From Heloderma charlesbogerti (taxonomy: Eukaryota > Chordata > Lepidosauria > Squamata > Helodermatidae): a DNA stretch of 64,000 bases. The stretch spans positions 124,001 to 188,000 of the forward strand of contig JANEZZ010001410.1 of assembly GCA_026122225.1 (NCBI GenBank). The letters run 5' to 3'. Shown here in pieces: positions 52,335 through 63,583 of this stretch; position 1 is the first letter of the stretch, and every line of letters starts with the position of its first letter. The translations under genes were made by a program, and so were the position numbers. Below the pieces are notes generated by a model, which was not told the DNA's origin, made no database searches, and was given only the letters and a program-made list of their open reading frames with translations.

Positions 52335-53712
52335 CCTTTCTTCATGGCTTTACAAGCCAGGGGACTCTTTTCATCTTTACAAGTCAGGCTTTGTGACCCA
52401 CAAAGCCTGACTTGTAAAGATGACAAACCCCCCTTCCAAACCCCAAACAACAAAATTTCGAAATCAAAACGGGAGGATTTAATTTCACTTCACACAAATT
52501 CGGGTTGGCTCTTGAAATGAAATGTAAAAACATGAAATGGATTGTTAGAAGAGATTATATACTTGCCCTAAGGTGACTTGGAGATGAATCGGGACCTCAT
52601 GGGTTGAAGAATGCTAAACATAAGCTTCCCTTGACTTGTGATTATGCTTCCTTTCCCATTCAAAGTCCTGGTCTCTCCTCCCATATGACACAGAGCTGCC
52701 AAGTGGGTCTCCCAAAGGAGTCAGCACTGTGCAAGTTATTGATTAGGGACTTAATTGCTCATCTGTAGCATCTCCTCCTCTTCTCTCAGTGAAAGGAGCT
52801 TTAAGGAAATACATCAGGGGAGAGATGGATGAAACACACAAGTGCTGCCACGCAGGGATCATGTTAAACAATCATTTCCAACTGATGTGGGCTTTGTGAT
52901 CATGTTGTCTCTTTTAGAACCCCTGTTGAAAATGACTTGTTGAAAAGGTTCCAGAGAGGGCCACTTGCCAATTGCCCGCTTCCCAGCCAGAGGAAAAATC
53001 ATACATCACATTTTGATGTGTTAAAATCATTATGAGATTATTTCACCTTGTGAATCACACTCAGTGACTGTCCTGCCCCCATACACCCACAACAGGGCAT
53101 CTCCAAGAGCATGCAGCCTTCTACAGAAAACTCCACCACCATCCTAACCTTTATCACTGTATCCTGACTACTGTCCATTGGTCTAAGGGATCTGCTTTTG
53201 TATCAGGCTTCCTAAACAAGAGAAAAGCTCTTCCCCTTTCTCTTTTTGCTTCATATAAAAAAAGACAGAAGAAATAAAGTGAAATCTTAATGTATAAAAA
53301 ATGCAAGTTCACATCACAGCAAAATTCCTGAGCCATTAAATCCAGCTTCCACTAAATTATTTCATTAAATTATTTCCATTACCTAGACTGAGACTGAATT
53401 TAAAAAGAAAGCGTCTGTGTCTGTAGCCGGGGGGGGGGGGGTGTCAGACTCTCCCTCTTCCTCTGTAAATCACCCCTATCTTCTCCAAATTGAAAGGTAC
53501 AACACTGGAAACACAATGAAGTGGTTCTTTGCAGATGAGACAGGAACACTGGCCAAGTCAATTTCCCTTGCCAGACCTCACAACTGTAACAAAGATCTTC
53601 AAGGTCCTGTCTCTTCATTGACTATGAGGTGGGGTTTTGGGGGGGGGGGTCCTGCAGTCTTCCTTCGGTGAAGCATACAAAGCTGTGCCTACCAGTAAAA
53701 ATGGCTTTTATT
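52335..53712. other. No gene; inverted pair next to the hAT copy
   Basis: GACTCTTTTCATCTTTACAAGTCAGGCTTTG and its reverse complement CAAAGCCTGACTTGTAAAGATG lie at 52361-52423, a small hairpin. The rest is unique-looking AT-rich DNA with a G-run at ~53429. Confidence 0.45.
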
Positions 53713-54250
53713 TAGGAATGTTAGAGAAATCTGACGTGGATTCAAATGATTCCAAAGAATCCGGCCTCAGGAATCCATGGCAGATCGGCACCACTTACCT
53801 CCGCTCCAGGAGGATTGGCGGCAGAATGGCACTTGGCTGCTTCTTCCACTGGAGCTGTTCACCTCCTCCGCGCCGATCATGATTTCTTAAAAAAAAAAAA
53901 GGCCATCAGCAGGATGTGCCCATAGACTTATATGCAAATAGACCTGTGAATCTTGTGTTTAAGTCTATGTGTCCATAGGCTTATATGCAAGATTCACGGC
54001 TCTATTTTGTGTATAAGTCTATGGGCACATCCTGCCGATCGCCATTTTTTTTTTTTAAGAAATGGCATTCGACATGGAGGAGGTGGATGGCTCTGGATGG
54101 CAAGGTAAGCAGCCCTATAGCCGGTGAGGCTCTGCAGAATCCTCATGGAGCAGAGCCGCCTTGGAGGATTCTGGGGGGGCAGGAACAGATTGCCTCCCCC
54201 CACCATGGATTCCCCACCGGAATGGACAGTGGGGAATCCATACATCCCTA
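53713..54250. mobile_element. hAT-like element with a different long inverted core
   Basis: Starts TAGGAATGTTAGAGAAATC and ends AATCCATACATCCCTA, a B-like and an A-like end with CAAGGTAAGCAG at ~54100. The core is a new inverted repeat: GCAGGATGTGCCCATAGAC (~53910) with GTCTATGGGCACATCCTGC (~54016), flanked by poly-A and poly-T. TSD match is weak (5 of 8). Confidence 0.75.
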
Positions 54251-54333
54251 TGTGTATTATAAAATAATGTTGGGGGGAAAATGCCTCTTTCATCCAGCAG
54301 GCCCCTAGGCTTCCAATGGGTACACCCTCTAAT

Positions 54334-54837
54334 TAGGGACATTGTGGGAGTTGGAGTGAGGGGTGGAATCTGGTGGACTCTCCCCCCACCTTGGCCTCCC
54401 AGACTCCACTTGCTGAGCAGCTGTGCTTACTGGACCAGCTGGCTGAGCCACTGTGTGGTCTGCGAGTACCTGGCAGCTGCCCATTCCCTCAGCCAGCCGC
54501 CATTTGGGGGAAAAAATGGTGGCTCAAGTTGTTCTACAAATGTAATGTCATGTGAATGGCAGCCATAAAGGGGCCATTTACACAACATTACAGGCATAAA
54601 TGGTCTGTTTACACCTGTAATGTTGCACAAATGGCCCTTTTATGGCCGCTGTTTATGCAACATTACACTTATGGAAAAACACGAGCTGCCATTTTGTGAA
54701 AAAATGGTGGCCTGCTGAGGGAATGGATGCCTTGGAGAGTGTGGTGGCTCAGGCAGCGTAGTGAGCAGGGGCGGCCGGCTGGCAGGGGTTAGGCAGATGA
54801 GCAGCGGGGCAGACAGAGGTCTGTCTGTCCATCTCTA
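54334..54837. mobile_element. TAGGGACA-terminated element with ACATTACAGG arms
   Basis: TAGGGACATTGTGGGAG to CTGTCCATCTCTA. Flanks CCTCTAAT (54326-54333) and CCTCTAAC (54838-54845) match at 7 of 8. The interior pairs GGGGCCATTTACACAACATT with AATGTTGCACAAATGGCCC. Confidence 0.65.
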
Positions 54838-55221
54838 CCTCTAACCCCTCCTGCCTCTTCTATCATCCTTTTCACTCTTGTGCCTGATCACTTCTTCCCA
54901 AACTGCTGTGCTTCCAACCCAGCTTTGCTTCTCCTTCAGCAAACAGCTGTAGTGACGCACTCCGTGGCTGGGGATGCCATGAATGCCTGTGATTCTTCTG
55001 GTAGCAAAATGAAAACCATAGTTTACTGTTGTGGGCACATCTTGTGAATACCTGAAAAAAGATTGTGTTTCCTTGCACTGAATATACAGTGGGGGGGGGG
55101 GTGACCCATTGTCTTAATTGTGCAGGCTGTTGTGAAATTAAGCTAACTGCATGTACACTGTGCAATGCTAATCCAGATCTGCAATATTATTATTCCATTT
55201 AGTATTTATTTAATTTATATT
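54838..55221. other. No gene recognised
   Basis: Unassigned sequence with a G-run at ~55089. Confidence 0.4.
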
Positions 55222-55475
55222 GAGAGCCAGCGTGGTGTAGTGGTGAGAGTGCTGGACTGGGAGCCAGGAGATCCAGGATCTAGTCCCCACTTGCTATGGA
55301 AGCTCGCTGGGTGACTTTGGGCCAGTCACAGACTCTCATCCCAACCTACCTCACAGGGTTGTTGTTGTGAGGACAAAATGGAGAGGAAGAGGATTATATA
55401 TGCTGCCTTGGGCTCCTTAAAGAGGAAAAAAGGTGGGATAATAAATGAATGAATGAATGAATGAATGAATGAATA
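55222..55475 (+). mobile_element. MIR-type CORE-SINE with (GAAT)n tail
   Basis: GAGAGCCAGCGTGGTGTAGTGG head, GATCTAGTCCCC B box, GTGACTTTGGGCCAGTCAC core, CAACCTACCTCACAGGGTTG and GACAAAATGGAGAGG, then a tail of GAAT units from ~55444. Full-length and similar to the copy at 33756. Confidence 0.85.
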
Positions 55476-55759
55476 AAAATATCCTCTCTTTTTTTGCCAA
55501 ACAGTGGAGCTCAAAGCAGTTAATAGCCTGTATTAAAACAAAATCTGGATTAAAATATGAGATAAAAATATTCATTGCAAACACAATTAAAAATACAAAA
55601 ACAAGAGAAAACAGCTATTTGCTAGATCTTGAACAATGTGCAATTAAACCTGTTGGATATATCAATGGGCAGCATTATACTGTTCAGTTTTTGAACATTG
55701 AAACATGAGTCATTACACCATTTTGGCATGCAAGTCATGACACTGGCTCACAAATTGTA

Positions 55760-56303
55760 TAGGGATGTGAACTCACCCCCATCTGGGTTCTCCGGACTCC
55801 TACCCAGCCCCTGTCCCCACTCACTGGTCCCCAGACTGCACTTGAGCCCTCCCACACTCAGTGAGCAGCCTGCACTCACCCCAGCATCCTCATCGAGCTC
55901 CGCAGTCACCACTTCTAAAAATAAAAAAATGGCTATCGCAAAATGCACATTTTGCGAATGTGCACATTATCATGTGTGGAAAGCCCATTTTGCGAAGGCA
56001 CACGCGTACAAAAATGGGCATTTTTCATAATATATGCATTTTTGTTCATATGCAAATATGTGCATTTGCAAAATGTGCATTTTCACACATGTGCAAAGAT
56101 GCGCATCTTCACAACTGCCATTTTATTTCTTGGAAAATCGTGACCGCAAAGCTTGACAAGGCTGCCGGGGTGAGTGCAGGCCATTTGCCAGCTATGCACA
56201 GATGGTGGTGAGCAGGGCTAGGGGCTCAGTAAGAGGGGTTGGGGGTGAAGGCAGGAGCAGGTCTGCCAGATTTGGACTGAATTGGGCGCGCATGCCATCC
56301 CTA
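55760..56303. mobile_element. TAGGGATG-terminated element with TGCACATTTTGC blocks
   Basis: TAGGGATGTGAACTCACCCC to CGCATGCCATCCCTA. Both sides carry AATTGT next to the termini. The interior alternates AAATGTGCACATTTGC-like blocks (55930-56110). Its start resembles 60570 (CATCTGGGTTCTC). Confidence 0.6.
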
Positions 56304-56740
56304 ATTGTGAAAGCTGTATATCCCATTTTAGGGATTTTAGCACATTGTTCCAGTGTTTGGGAAGTCAATAAAGGTCTGTCTGTATGGGACTGCATCACCA
56401 TGAATTCCCTGGTGGCTCCGTGGTCCAATTAGCCCAGCTGAATGCAGAAATGGCTGGAGCAGAAGTGGCATTGCTACTGAAAAGAGAAAGGTAGAGGGGC
56501 CAACAGACAATACCTCTGCATTCCTCTTGGGTGCACTGAGGATACCAAGTTCTATAAGACAGAGCATAAAAGGACAATTGTATTTGTTGAGATCTAGCAA
56601 CTTGAAAATGTCTGCTGCTCTGGAATTTTTCTCACCAGGTACAAGTGGGCAGATACAATCTGCTTTACCACAAATGGTTAATGAGGACAGGCGAGTCAGG
56701 GCCATCCCTCCAAGGTGCATGGAGGAAACCTGGCGTAGAG

Positions 56741-56856
56741 CAGGTCTGGGGAACCTATGACCCTTCAGATATTGTCAGACACCCATCATCCCCAAGAAAC
56801 AGGCATGATGGGAGTTGTAGTACAATATCTAGAGGGGCACAGGTTCCCCACCCCTG
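56741..56856. mobile_element. Small palindromic MITE (GGGGAACC family)
   Basis: CAGGTCTGGGGAACCTATG pairs with ACAGGTTCCCCACCCCTG; inner ATGATGGGAGTTGTAG and CACCCATCATCC also pair. The same foldback family type as at 15893. Confidence 0.75.
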
Positions 56857-56995
56857 GTGTATAGCAAGGCAATGGGTGTGAGAGGGAGGGAAGCCACCAG
56901 CAAAGAGGTGAGTCTCTGGCAGTGCTCTCCTCTAAGAAGTGGGCAGGGATTTGAGACACAAACAGTTTGGGGGTAGTCCAGGGCCTCCATACCTG

Positions 56996-57365
56996 CCACA
57001 TTGGATTAAATGACCTGCACTTCCTTCCAGGGGTAAGTCAACTTGAACCCTATTCAGGTGTTACACAGCAGCACATGAGAAGGGAGCGGAGTCTTGCTGA
57101 ATAGCCCCACTCATCCTGACATCACATGTGTTGAGTAGCCCCTCCCCTGTCAAGCATATACCAAAAACCCTCCATCCCGGCCACATTGGATTAAATGATC
57201 GACACTTCCTTCCTGGGGTAAGTCAGCCTGAACCCTATTCAGGCATTACACAGCAACGCATGAACAGGAAGTGCCCCCTTAAAGAATAGCCCCACTCCTG
57301 GCATCGCACATGTTGAACAGCCCTTTCCCAGTCACGCACACATATACCAAGTTGTCTGCAGGGAA
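56996..57365. repeat. ~185-bp direct tandem duplication
   Basis: CCACATTGGATTAAATGA begins at 56996 and again at 57181, and the following sequence stays parallel (GGGGTAAGTCAAC / GGGGTAAGTCAGC; AACCCTATTCAGG in both; ATAGCCCCACTC in both). The two units have diverged noticeably, so the duplication is old. Confidence 0.8.
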
Positions 57366-58407
57366 AGGGCCCTTCGTGCATGCAGATCTACACATGAAGA
57401 CAACCACACAACCTAGAACCCATTGTGTATAACGGTGTACATACCAAGCCCCACTCCCTCCAGACATTCATGTTTTATGAACAGACAACAAGAGGTGAGG
57501 CTACCTGATACGCATGATGTCAGGGGCGGAGCTACTCAGCACAACCCCACTCATGTGCTGCTTTTATGTATAAGTATAATGCCTGAGTAGGGCTTTTCTG
57601 TCTTGGTTAGCCATAAAGACAGAAAGACATAGACAGTAAGAAATCATGCTTGTACAATCGCCACATCGTGTTGACATCACCTCACTGTCAGGCGATGTTC
57701 ACAATCACATACATGTGCATGTCAGCCTGGAGACAGTGTACTGCTCAGTTGCAATCAGATGCCAATGAATGAGATCACGCTGCCATTCACCGAGTGTGGC
57801 GTCCTTGACAACAGCATGGTCCCTTGGCTTCAGTTCTGAGAGAACCATGTCAAGCATTGAGTTTTCTTCCCTTCCCTTCCCTTCCCTTCCCTTCCCTTCC
57901 CTTCCCTTCCCTTCCCTTCCCTTCCCTTCCCTGAGGTCACTGTCACAGCCTTCAAATCTTTTTCTTTCCTCACATCTAGTTTCAGCAGAAGCTCATGAAT
58001 AAAGAAATCTTCTCTCCATGGGGCTCCATGGAGCTAAGGCATCAGAACAAAGGTCAACCAGGTCATGGGCATTGCTGGTGCTTTGCAGACAGTAACCCCT
58101 CTGCACCAGCTCTAGCCTTGAATTCTTCCAGATGTACATGGATGAACAAATGCTAAATGCAACCACCCTGATCCAACACTAGGTCTGCCTTTAAAAGGTA
58201 TTTACACTTGAGTAGTCACATCAGGAATTGGATGGGAATGCCATTCAGAGTCACATGGGATGTATATTCTGATGTGCCTTCTAACGTTCATCCTATTAAA
58301 GCTCTTCTAGATGATATCTGCACACAGATGTGTATTCTGATGTGCTTATTAGAAATCATGTGTTCCTTTCTCTTTGTTTTTGTAGTGCTGAGCCAACATG
58401 GGGATGG

Positions 58408-58438
<31 letters not shown>

Positions 58439-58929
58439 CTATCATAATTAGGGATGGGAAAACCAGCAGTGTTCAAGCCAGTCAAAACTCTCCAAACTTC
58501 ACTTTGAAACTCAGTTCAGTCCCCGCTCCTACATTTGTTTCTGCCCTATTTTTCAGCTTATTCAAATAGGGAAAGTGTGTATTTCTGTATATATTTTTTC
58601 TAAAGAGTGTACATCCCCTCCCCCATTGACTAAAGCATTAAATGCTTTAAGATGCTTTAAAATACTTTAGAAATAAAGGAAGTAAAAAAAGTACATTTCA
58701 AAGTGCCCATTTACAGGGGGGTGGGGCATTAAAGCTGATAGCAAGTTCAGGAATGTGTGAACATTCTTCATAAAAATGCACTTCCAATCACATTCAAGGG
58801 TGCAAAAAGGGTAAGCATGGATGTTTTGCAAACTGAAATGAAATTCCCTTACATTACTAGTAAGGATTGAAAGGGAAATTCTCCCCTTTCAACAGTGTTT
58901 CAACAATGGTTGTAAAAGGCCTGAGTAAC
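57366..58929. other. No gene; two microsatellites
   Basis: (CCCTT)n at about 57867-57931 and (CA)n at 58413-58438 lie in otherwise unassigned DNA. A TAGGGATGGG start at ~58449 may be a truncated AT-rich element. Confidence 0.5.
57867..57931. repeat. (CCCTT)n microsatellite
   Basis: About 13 pure pentamer units. Confidence 0.95.
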
Positions 58930-59905
58930 TAGGGATGGCGGAGAATTCCGCCATGGATTTCAGTGAGGCCGAATGCATGGGCATTCAGCCCCCTGAAATC
59001 CGTGGCAGAACGGCCTGCCCTCCCCCCGGATTCCCCCCGGGATGAAGCTTACCTGGGGCGGATGTTCTGGACAGCGGCGGCTCCGGTGGCGGCCCTGGCA
59101 GCAGCAGCAGCGGCTGGTCTTTCAACTGGCTGCCGCGGCAGCCATTTGCATCCTGGTCTTTGCCGTGATAGGCTATGTAACTATTTACGTAGCCTATCAC
59201 GGCAAGCCAAGCAAAAAAAAAAAAAAAACAGCATACGCAAATGGCGGCGGCTATGGCTGCCACCATTTGTGTCCCCTATTTTTCGCCGTTTTAGCCGACG
59301 TAAACATTTGCATAGGCTATTACAGCGAAAAAAGGGGGGAACGCAAATAGCGTAGTGGGTGCTATTTGCGTTCCTTTTTTTCTGCCGTTTTAGCCTACAT
59401 AAATATTTACGTAAGCTATTACAGCGAAAAAAAAGGAACGCAAATAGCGCCCACTACTCTATTTGTGTTCCTCTTTTTTTCACCGTAATAGCCTACATAA
59501 ATATTTACATAAGATAAAACGGCGAAAAATAGGGGACGCAAATGGTGGCCGCCGTAGCCGCCACCATTTGCATACGCTGTTGGGGGGGGTTTGCCCAGCC
59601 ATGATAGGCTACGTAAATACTTACGTAGCCTATCATGGCAGCCTGGCTGGATGCAAATGGCGGCCGCTACGGCGGCTGCCATCTGTGTCTGCAGCAGCCC
59701 ATCCGCGGCCAGAACTCCAGCTGTGGACAGCCCTGGCCAGCTGCTCTGTGGAGCCACTGCAGAGCGGAGCCGGCCAGGCAGGATTCCGGGGAGGAGGACC
59801 GGATCGCCTCCCCCCCCATCTAGGATTCCGAGGGGAGGGACGGAGCGCCTCCCCCCCACCGTGAATCAATTCCACAAAAAGGTAAGTGACTTTCATACAT
59901 CCCTA
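58930..59905. mobile_element. hAT-like hairpin element (B left, A right) with extra core stems
   Basis: TAGGGATGGCGGAGAATTCC to GACTTTCATACATCCCTA; flanks TGAGTAAC and TGAGAAAT match at 6 of 8. The core has an additional AACGCAAATAGCG unit: TAGCCGACGTAAAC, TAGCCTACATAAAT and TAGCCTACATAAAT stems follow each other at 59290-59520, three where other copies have two. The A side shows AAAAGGTAAGTGAC. Confidence 0.9.
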
Positions 59906-59913
59906 TGAGAAAT

Positions 59914-60245
59914 TGTTCATTTCTTAGAGCGACCTTTGATTGGCTAGGATTGCTAGCTGACTAGGATTGCTGACTGACTAGGATGTGCTAGGGATGGATG
60001 AATCAGTCAGTTTCACTTTCTCTGATGTCCTTTTTTTTTTTTTTTTAGAAATCTCAAATTCTTTCCATCCCAATATGGAGATATTTGCTAATTTTGGCTA
60101 ATTCTGATCAAGAACTAACTGCAACCTAATCATCACACATCCTTAGAAGGAACTACTGCAAAAAAGATTGCTGTCAATCCAATAGGGTGGGATCTAGGGA
60201 TGGGAAAGAATTTAATTTTGTCCACATCTTCAATAAACCAACCAA
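59914..60245. other. No gene; possible AT-rich element starts
   Basis: TAGGGATGGATGAATC at ~59992 and TAGGGATGGGAAAG at ~60195 look like left termini, but no partners were found. Confidence 0.4.
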
Positions 60246-60361
60246 GGGCACAATCCTATGCATGTTTAGATAGAAAAAAGTCCAACAACTCACAGCATTC
60301 CCCAGCCAGCACAGGAATTGTAAGACTTTTTTCTGTCTAAACGTGCATGGGATTGCACCCT
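60246..60361. mobile_element. Foldback MITE (GGCACAATCCTATGCATG family)
   Basis: GGCACAATCCTATGCATG pairs with CATGGGATTGCACCC, and AGAAAAAAGTCC with GACTTTTTTCT, around CATTCCCCAGCCAGC. A widespread reptile MITE type. Confidence 0.75.
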
Positions 60362-60552
60362 AATTTACCCTTCCTTTGCTTCTGCAGATTTTGTAATGTG
60401 CTTCTCAGCTCAAAAATTATGTACCAAAAATGTGCATAAGGGGGAAGTTAGGGGAAGTTGTGTACAAAGAGTAACGCAAAATGTGTGTGTGTGTTTAAAA
60501 AAATGATTCACACACTGCTGTGGAAATTGGATGGAACGGACTGACAAATGAG

Positions 60553-60897
60553 TAGGGTTGGGAGGGCATCCCACCTCTGTCTGGGTTCTCTGGGCACCCG
60601 CCCAGCCCCTGCCCCCACTCACGCATCCCCAGACCGGCACTCAAGCTCCCCGCCACTCGCCAAGCCACCCACACTCACCTGGGTGGCCTCGTCAACCTTC
60701 GCAATTGCCATTTTTTGAAAATGCATATATGGGTCATTCACAGCCCCATTTTGCATATGTGCGAATATGCACATTTTTGCTAGTGCGGGCAGGAGGTGAA
60801 TGGGGCAGGGGCTCAGTGAACACAGCTTGGGGGCACGAGCAGTGTGTGAGTGTTCCAGTGGATTCCCAGATGGAATCGGGTGCCTACACCATCCCTA
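60553..60897. mobile_element. TAGGG-terminated element, CATCTGGGAATC family
   Basis: TAGGGTTGGGAGGGCATC to CCTACACCATCCCTA; flanks share AATGA. The right end is the reverse of the start at 25116 (GGTACAGGTGCCC versus GGTGCCTACACC). Confidence 0.55.
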
Positions 60898-61269
60898 TGA
60901 ATGACATGGACTGGAAATAGAATGAGTCATCCAACTCAACTGGGTTCACTAAATAATGAAACCAAAGCAGGAGCAAAGGGTTGTGTGGGGTGAATTGATG
61001 GGAAGAGAGTCCCTCCAAACAGACACCACAAGAAGATAGGATCAAAGGGTTTTTTTTTAAAAAAATGAAAGCTAAGGGATCCCCTGCCCTGAAAAGTGTC
61101 TCTATTTTCAAGGTGAATATTGAACCTGAAGTACATTTAGCTCAGCATTCATTTATATCCATGGCTCCTGATCCAGCCACTCATACATGCACAGATCTCC
61201 TTCAATGGGTTGAGGTACATCAGTGGCACAGAAGGGGATGTATGAGAAATATACCTCAGTTCATTTTTT
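60898..61269. other. No gene recognised
   Basis: Unassigned sequence. Confidence 0.4.
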
Positions 61270-61360
61270 ATCAGGATTTTACCCAGTTTGCACCTTCCAA
61301 GTTCATACATTTCTGAACTTGCAATATGATTTGCAGACAGACAGACAGACAGACAGACAG

Positions 61361-61396
<36 letters not shown>

Positions 61397-61657
61397 TTGT
61401 ATATATCGTGTTTTACAGCATGTGTACATTTGATAAATGTGCAAGAAATAAATGTGTACTTTTGAAAAATGCACACAAATACTCTTTAAACCATGGGAGA
61501 AGTATACATACATTTCAAAGATGCAAATAACTGATGCATACTTTTGAAAAAATACAAACAGAAATCCAAAGGGATTTTCATGTGAAAAAAAAAAAAAGCT
61601 CACAATCTGATATGGACTGGAGTTGGAACAAGCTTCAAGATGGAATTTGGAGAACTT
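61270..61657. repeat. AT-rich element of the 19573 family, left of the hAT insertion
   Basis: TTTACCCAGTTTGCACCTTCC, TTTGATAAATGTGC, TTCAAGATGGAATTTGG, then after the insertion TCAGTGAGCTCATGTTTTGC (62486-62505), the same order as 19617-20000. It carries (ACAG)n(TG)n at 61336-61394. Confidence 0.65.
61336..61394. repeat. (ACAG)n(TG)n compound microsatellite
   Basis: Six ACAG units followed by about 17 TG units. Confidence 0.93.
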
Positions 61658-62477
61658 TAGGGATCGCAGAGAATTCCGCCACGGATCTCGGTGAGGCTGA
61701 ATGCCAGTGCATTCGGCCCCCCAAAATCTGTGGCGGAATGGCCTTCCACCCCCCCGCCACCCCGCGGATCCCCCCCGAGATGAGACTTACCTGGGGCAGA
61801 TTTTCCGGGTGGCAGCGGCTCCTGCGGCAGCTTCGGCGGAGGCAGCAGCTGGTCTTTTGACCGGCTGCTGCTGCCGCCAATTGCAGTCTTGTTAAAAAAA
61901 AAAAAACCAAAACACGACGTGATAGGCTACATAAAGATTTACGTAGCCTATCATGGCTGGGTTAAAAAAAAAATGTATATGCAAATGGAGGTGGCTACGG
62001 CCACCGCCATTTGCATTCCTTATTTTTGGCCGTCTTAGTCTATATAAATATTTACATAGACTAAGACAGCGAAAATAAGGGGAATGCAAACAGCGTAGCA
62101 GCGGATGCTATTTGCGTTCCCCCTTATTTTCGCCGTCTCAGTCTACGTAAATATTTACATAGACTAAGACGGCCAAACATAACGAACGCAAATGGTGGTG
62201 GCTGTAGCCCCCACCATTTGCGTACGCACGTTTTTTGTGGGGGGGTTTACGCCAGATGTGATAGACTACGTAAGTCTTTACCTAGCCTATTATGGCTGAC
62301 TACAGGGACGCAAACGGCGGCGGCTACAGCTGCAGCCATTTGCATCCCTGCTAGCCAGCGGCTGGATGTCCAGCTGCTGGCAGAGCTGGCTGGCGAGGAT
62401 TCTGGGGGGAGGGACAGAGCGCCTCCCCCCCAGCGGAACCCAGTGGAGCCAGGTAAGGGGACTTTCGTACATCCCTA
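61658..62477. mobile_element. hAT-like hairpin element (B left, A right), perfect TSD
   Basis: TAGGGATCGCAGAGAATTCC to ACTTTCGTACATCCCTA with perfect TSDs GAGAACTT (61650-61657 and 62478-62485). The core is symmetric around ~62095, with TTAGTCTATATAAAT and TCAGTCTACGTAAAT stems. One GATAGGCTACATAAAG stem is on the left and a damaged GATAGACTACG on the right. Confidence 0.94.
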
Positions 62478-62524
62478 GAGAACTTCAGTGAGCTCATGTT
62501 TTGCTGATTTGCAGATTTGTAGGG

Positions 62525-62618
62525 ACAGAGAGAGAGAGAGAGAGAGAAGGAGATTGAGAAGGGGAGAGAGAAGGAAGGAAGGAAGGAAGGAAGGAAGGAA
62601 GGAAGGAAGGAAGGAAGG
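62525..62618. repeat. (AG)n(GGAA)n microsatellite
   Basis: AG dinucleotides followed by about 12 AAGG units. Confidence 0.93.
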
Positions 62619-62669
62619 TCAATGAAACAACATATTTGAGTTCTCTAAATTTCAGTTCCATGCTACCAG

Positions 62670-63200
62670 AAGGAGTCTATTTCCCACCTTCACAGCTGAG
62701 CTAAGCAGAGCAGAGCAGAGGAAGCTGCTCCAGCTGGTGTTGGGACTATAGAGGCAAGCAAGCTCCCAGAGAATGAGCAATCAAAGCAAGCGAACAGAGG
62801 GAGCAAACAGGAGTTGGCCAGGGGAGCTGCAGTGGCAGAAGAGATAAAGGAGACAAAGGCAAAGAGGTAAGTGGGCTGGAGGAAGCTGGAGGAAGCCCAG
62901 AGGACTGTCGATTTCCTGCTGAGTGGCTGTGAGCTCACCAGGTGCCCCTGAGAGGTTCAATTAATTGGGGGGGTGAGTACTCCCAGCAGCTGAGAGGGCA
63001 GGAAGCTTCAGTCTGTTTCCTGCCTCCTAGCTGAGCAAAGCAGAGCGGAGGAAGCTACTCCAGCTGGTCTAGGGACTACAGAAGCTAACAAGCTCCCAGA
63101 GAGCAAGTGATCAGAGTAAGCAAACAGGAGTTGGCCAGGAGAGCTGCAGTGGCAGAAGAGACAAAGGAGACAAAGGCAAAGAGTGAGTAGAGGACTAGGA
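62670..63200 (+). promoter_or_regulatory. Duplicated CR1 5' UTR units
   Basis: The units beginning at 62694 and 63029 share GGAAGCT-CTCCAGCTGGT, GCAAACAGGAGTTGGCCAG and CAGTGGCAGAAGAGA. LINE promoters lie in the 5' UTR, and tandem 5' monomers are known from some LINEs, so promoter activity is a plausible inference here. Confidence 0.5.
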
Positions 63201-63301
63201 CCAGGCTACTCTAGAACAACCAGGAAGCTAGACACAAAAAGGGAAAAGATATTATGGAGGGACAAGACTCTCCAGTGGTGGTGACCTGAAAGGTGTGTGC
63301 C

Positions 63302-63583
63302 ATGTTTGTTTTCTTGCCTGAGAACAACATGGCCTACACCTGCAACAAGTGCAAGTTGATCACGCTGCTGGAAGAAAAAGTAAGTGGACTGGAGTGGCGA
63401 CTGTCGACCCTCCGGGGAATAAGAGAACACGAAGAGTTCTTGGACAGAATGGGGGAACTACAGCAGCAAAGTGAAGAACAGAAGCTAGAAGAAGAACAGC
63501 AAGCTGAGGCAGAAGAGGAAACTGCTGAGGTGAGGAAAAATGAAGAAGAGGATGCTCCTTGGAAAAGAGCTTACTTTGAATGA
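63302..63583 (+). pseudogene. CR1 ORF1 N-terminal remnant
   Basis: A 93-residue frame from an ATG at 63302. It has a CxxC pair in MAYTCNKCKLITLLEEKV, a likely coiled coil (LEEKVSGLEWRLSTLRGIRE) and a glutamate/glutamine-rich tail (EEEQQAEAEEET). CR1 ORF1 proteins carry such a Cys motif and coiled coil and bind RNA with ORF2 protein. The remnant is much shorter than a full ORF1 and stops at 63581-63583. Confidence 0.75.

Noticed and set aside
57867..57931. Telomere- or satellite-like array
   Set aside because: Simple CCCTT pentamers of ~65 bp; an ordinary microsatellite and not the vertebrate TTAGGG repeat.
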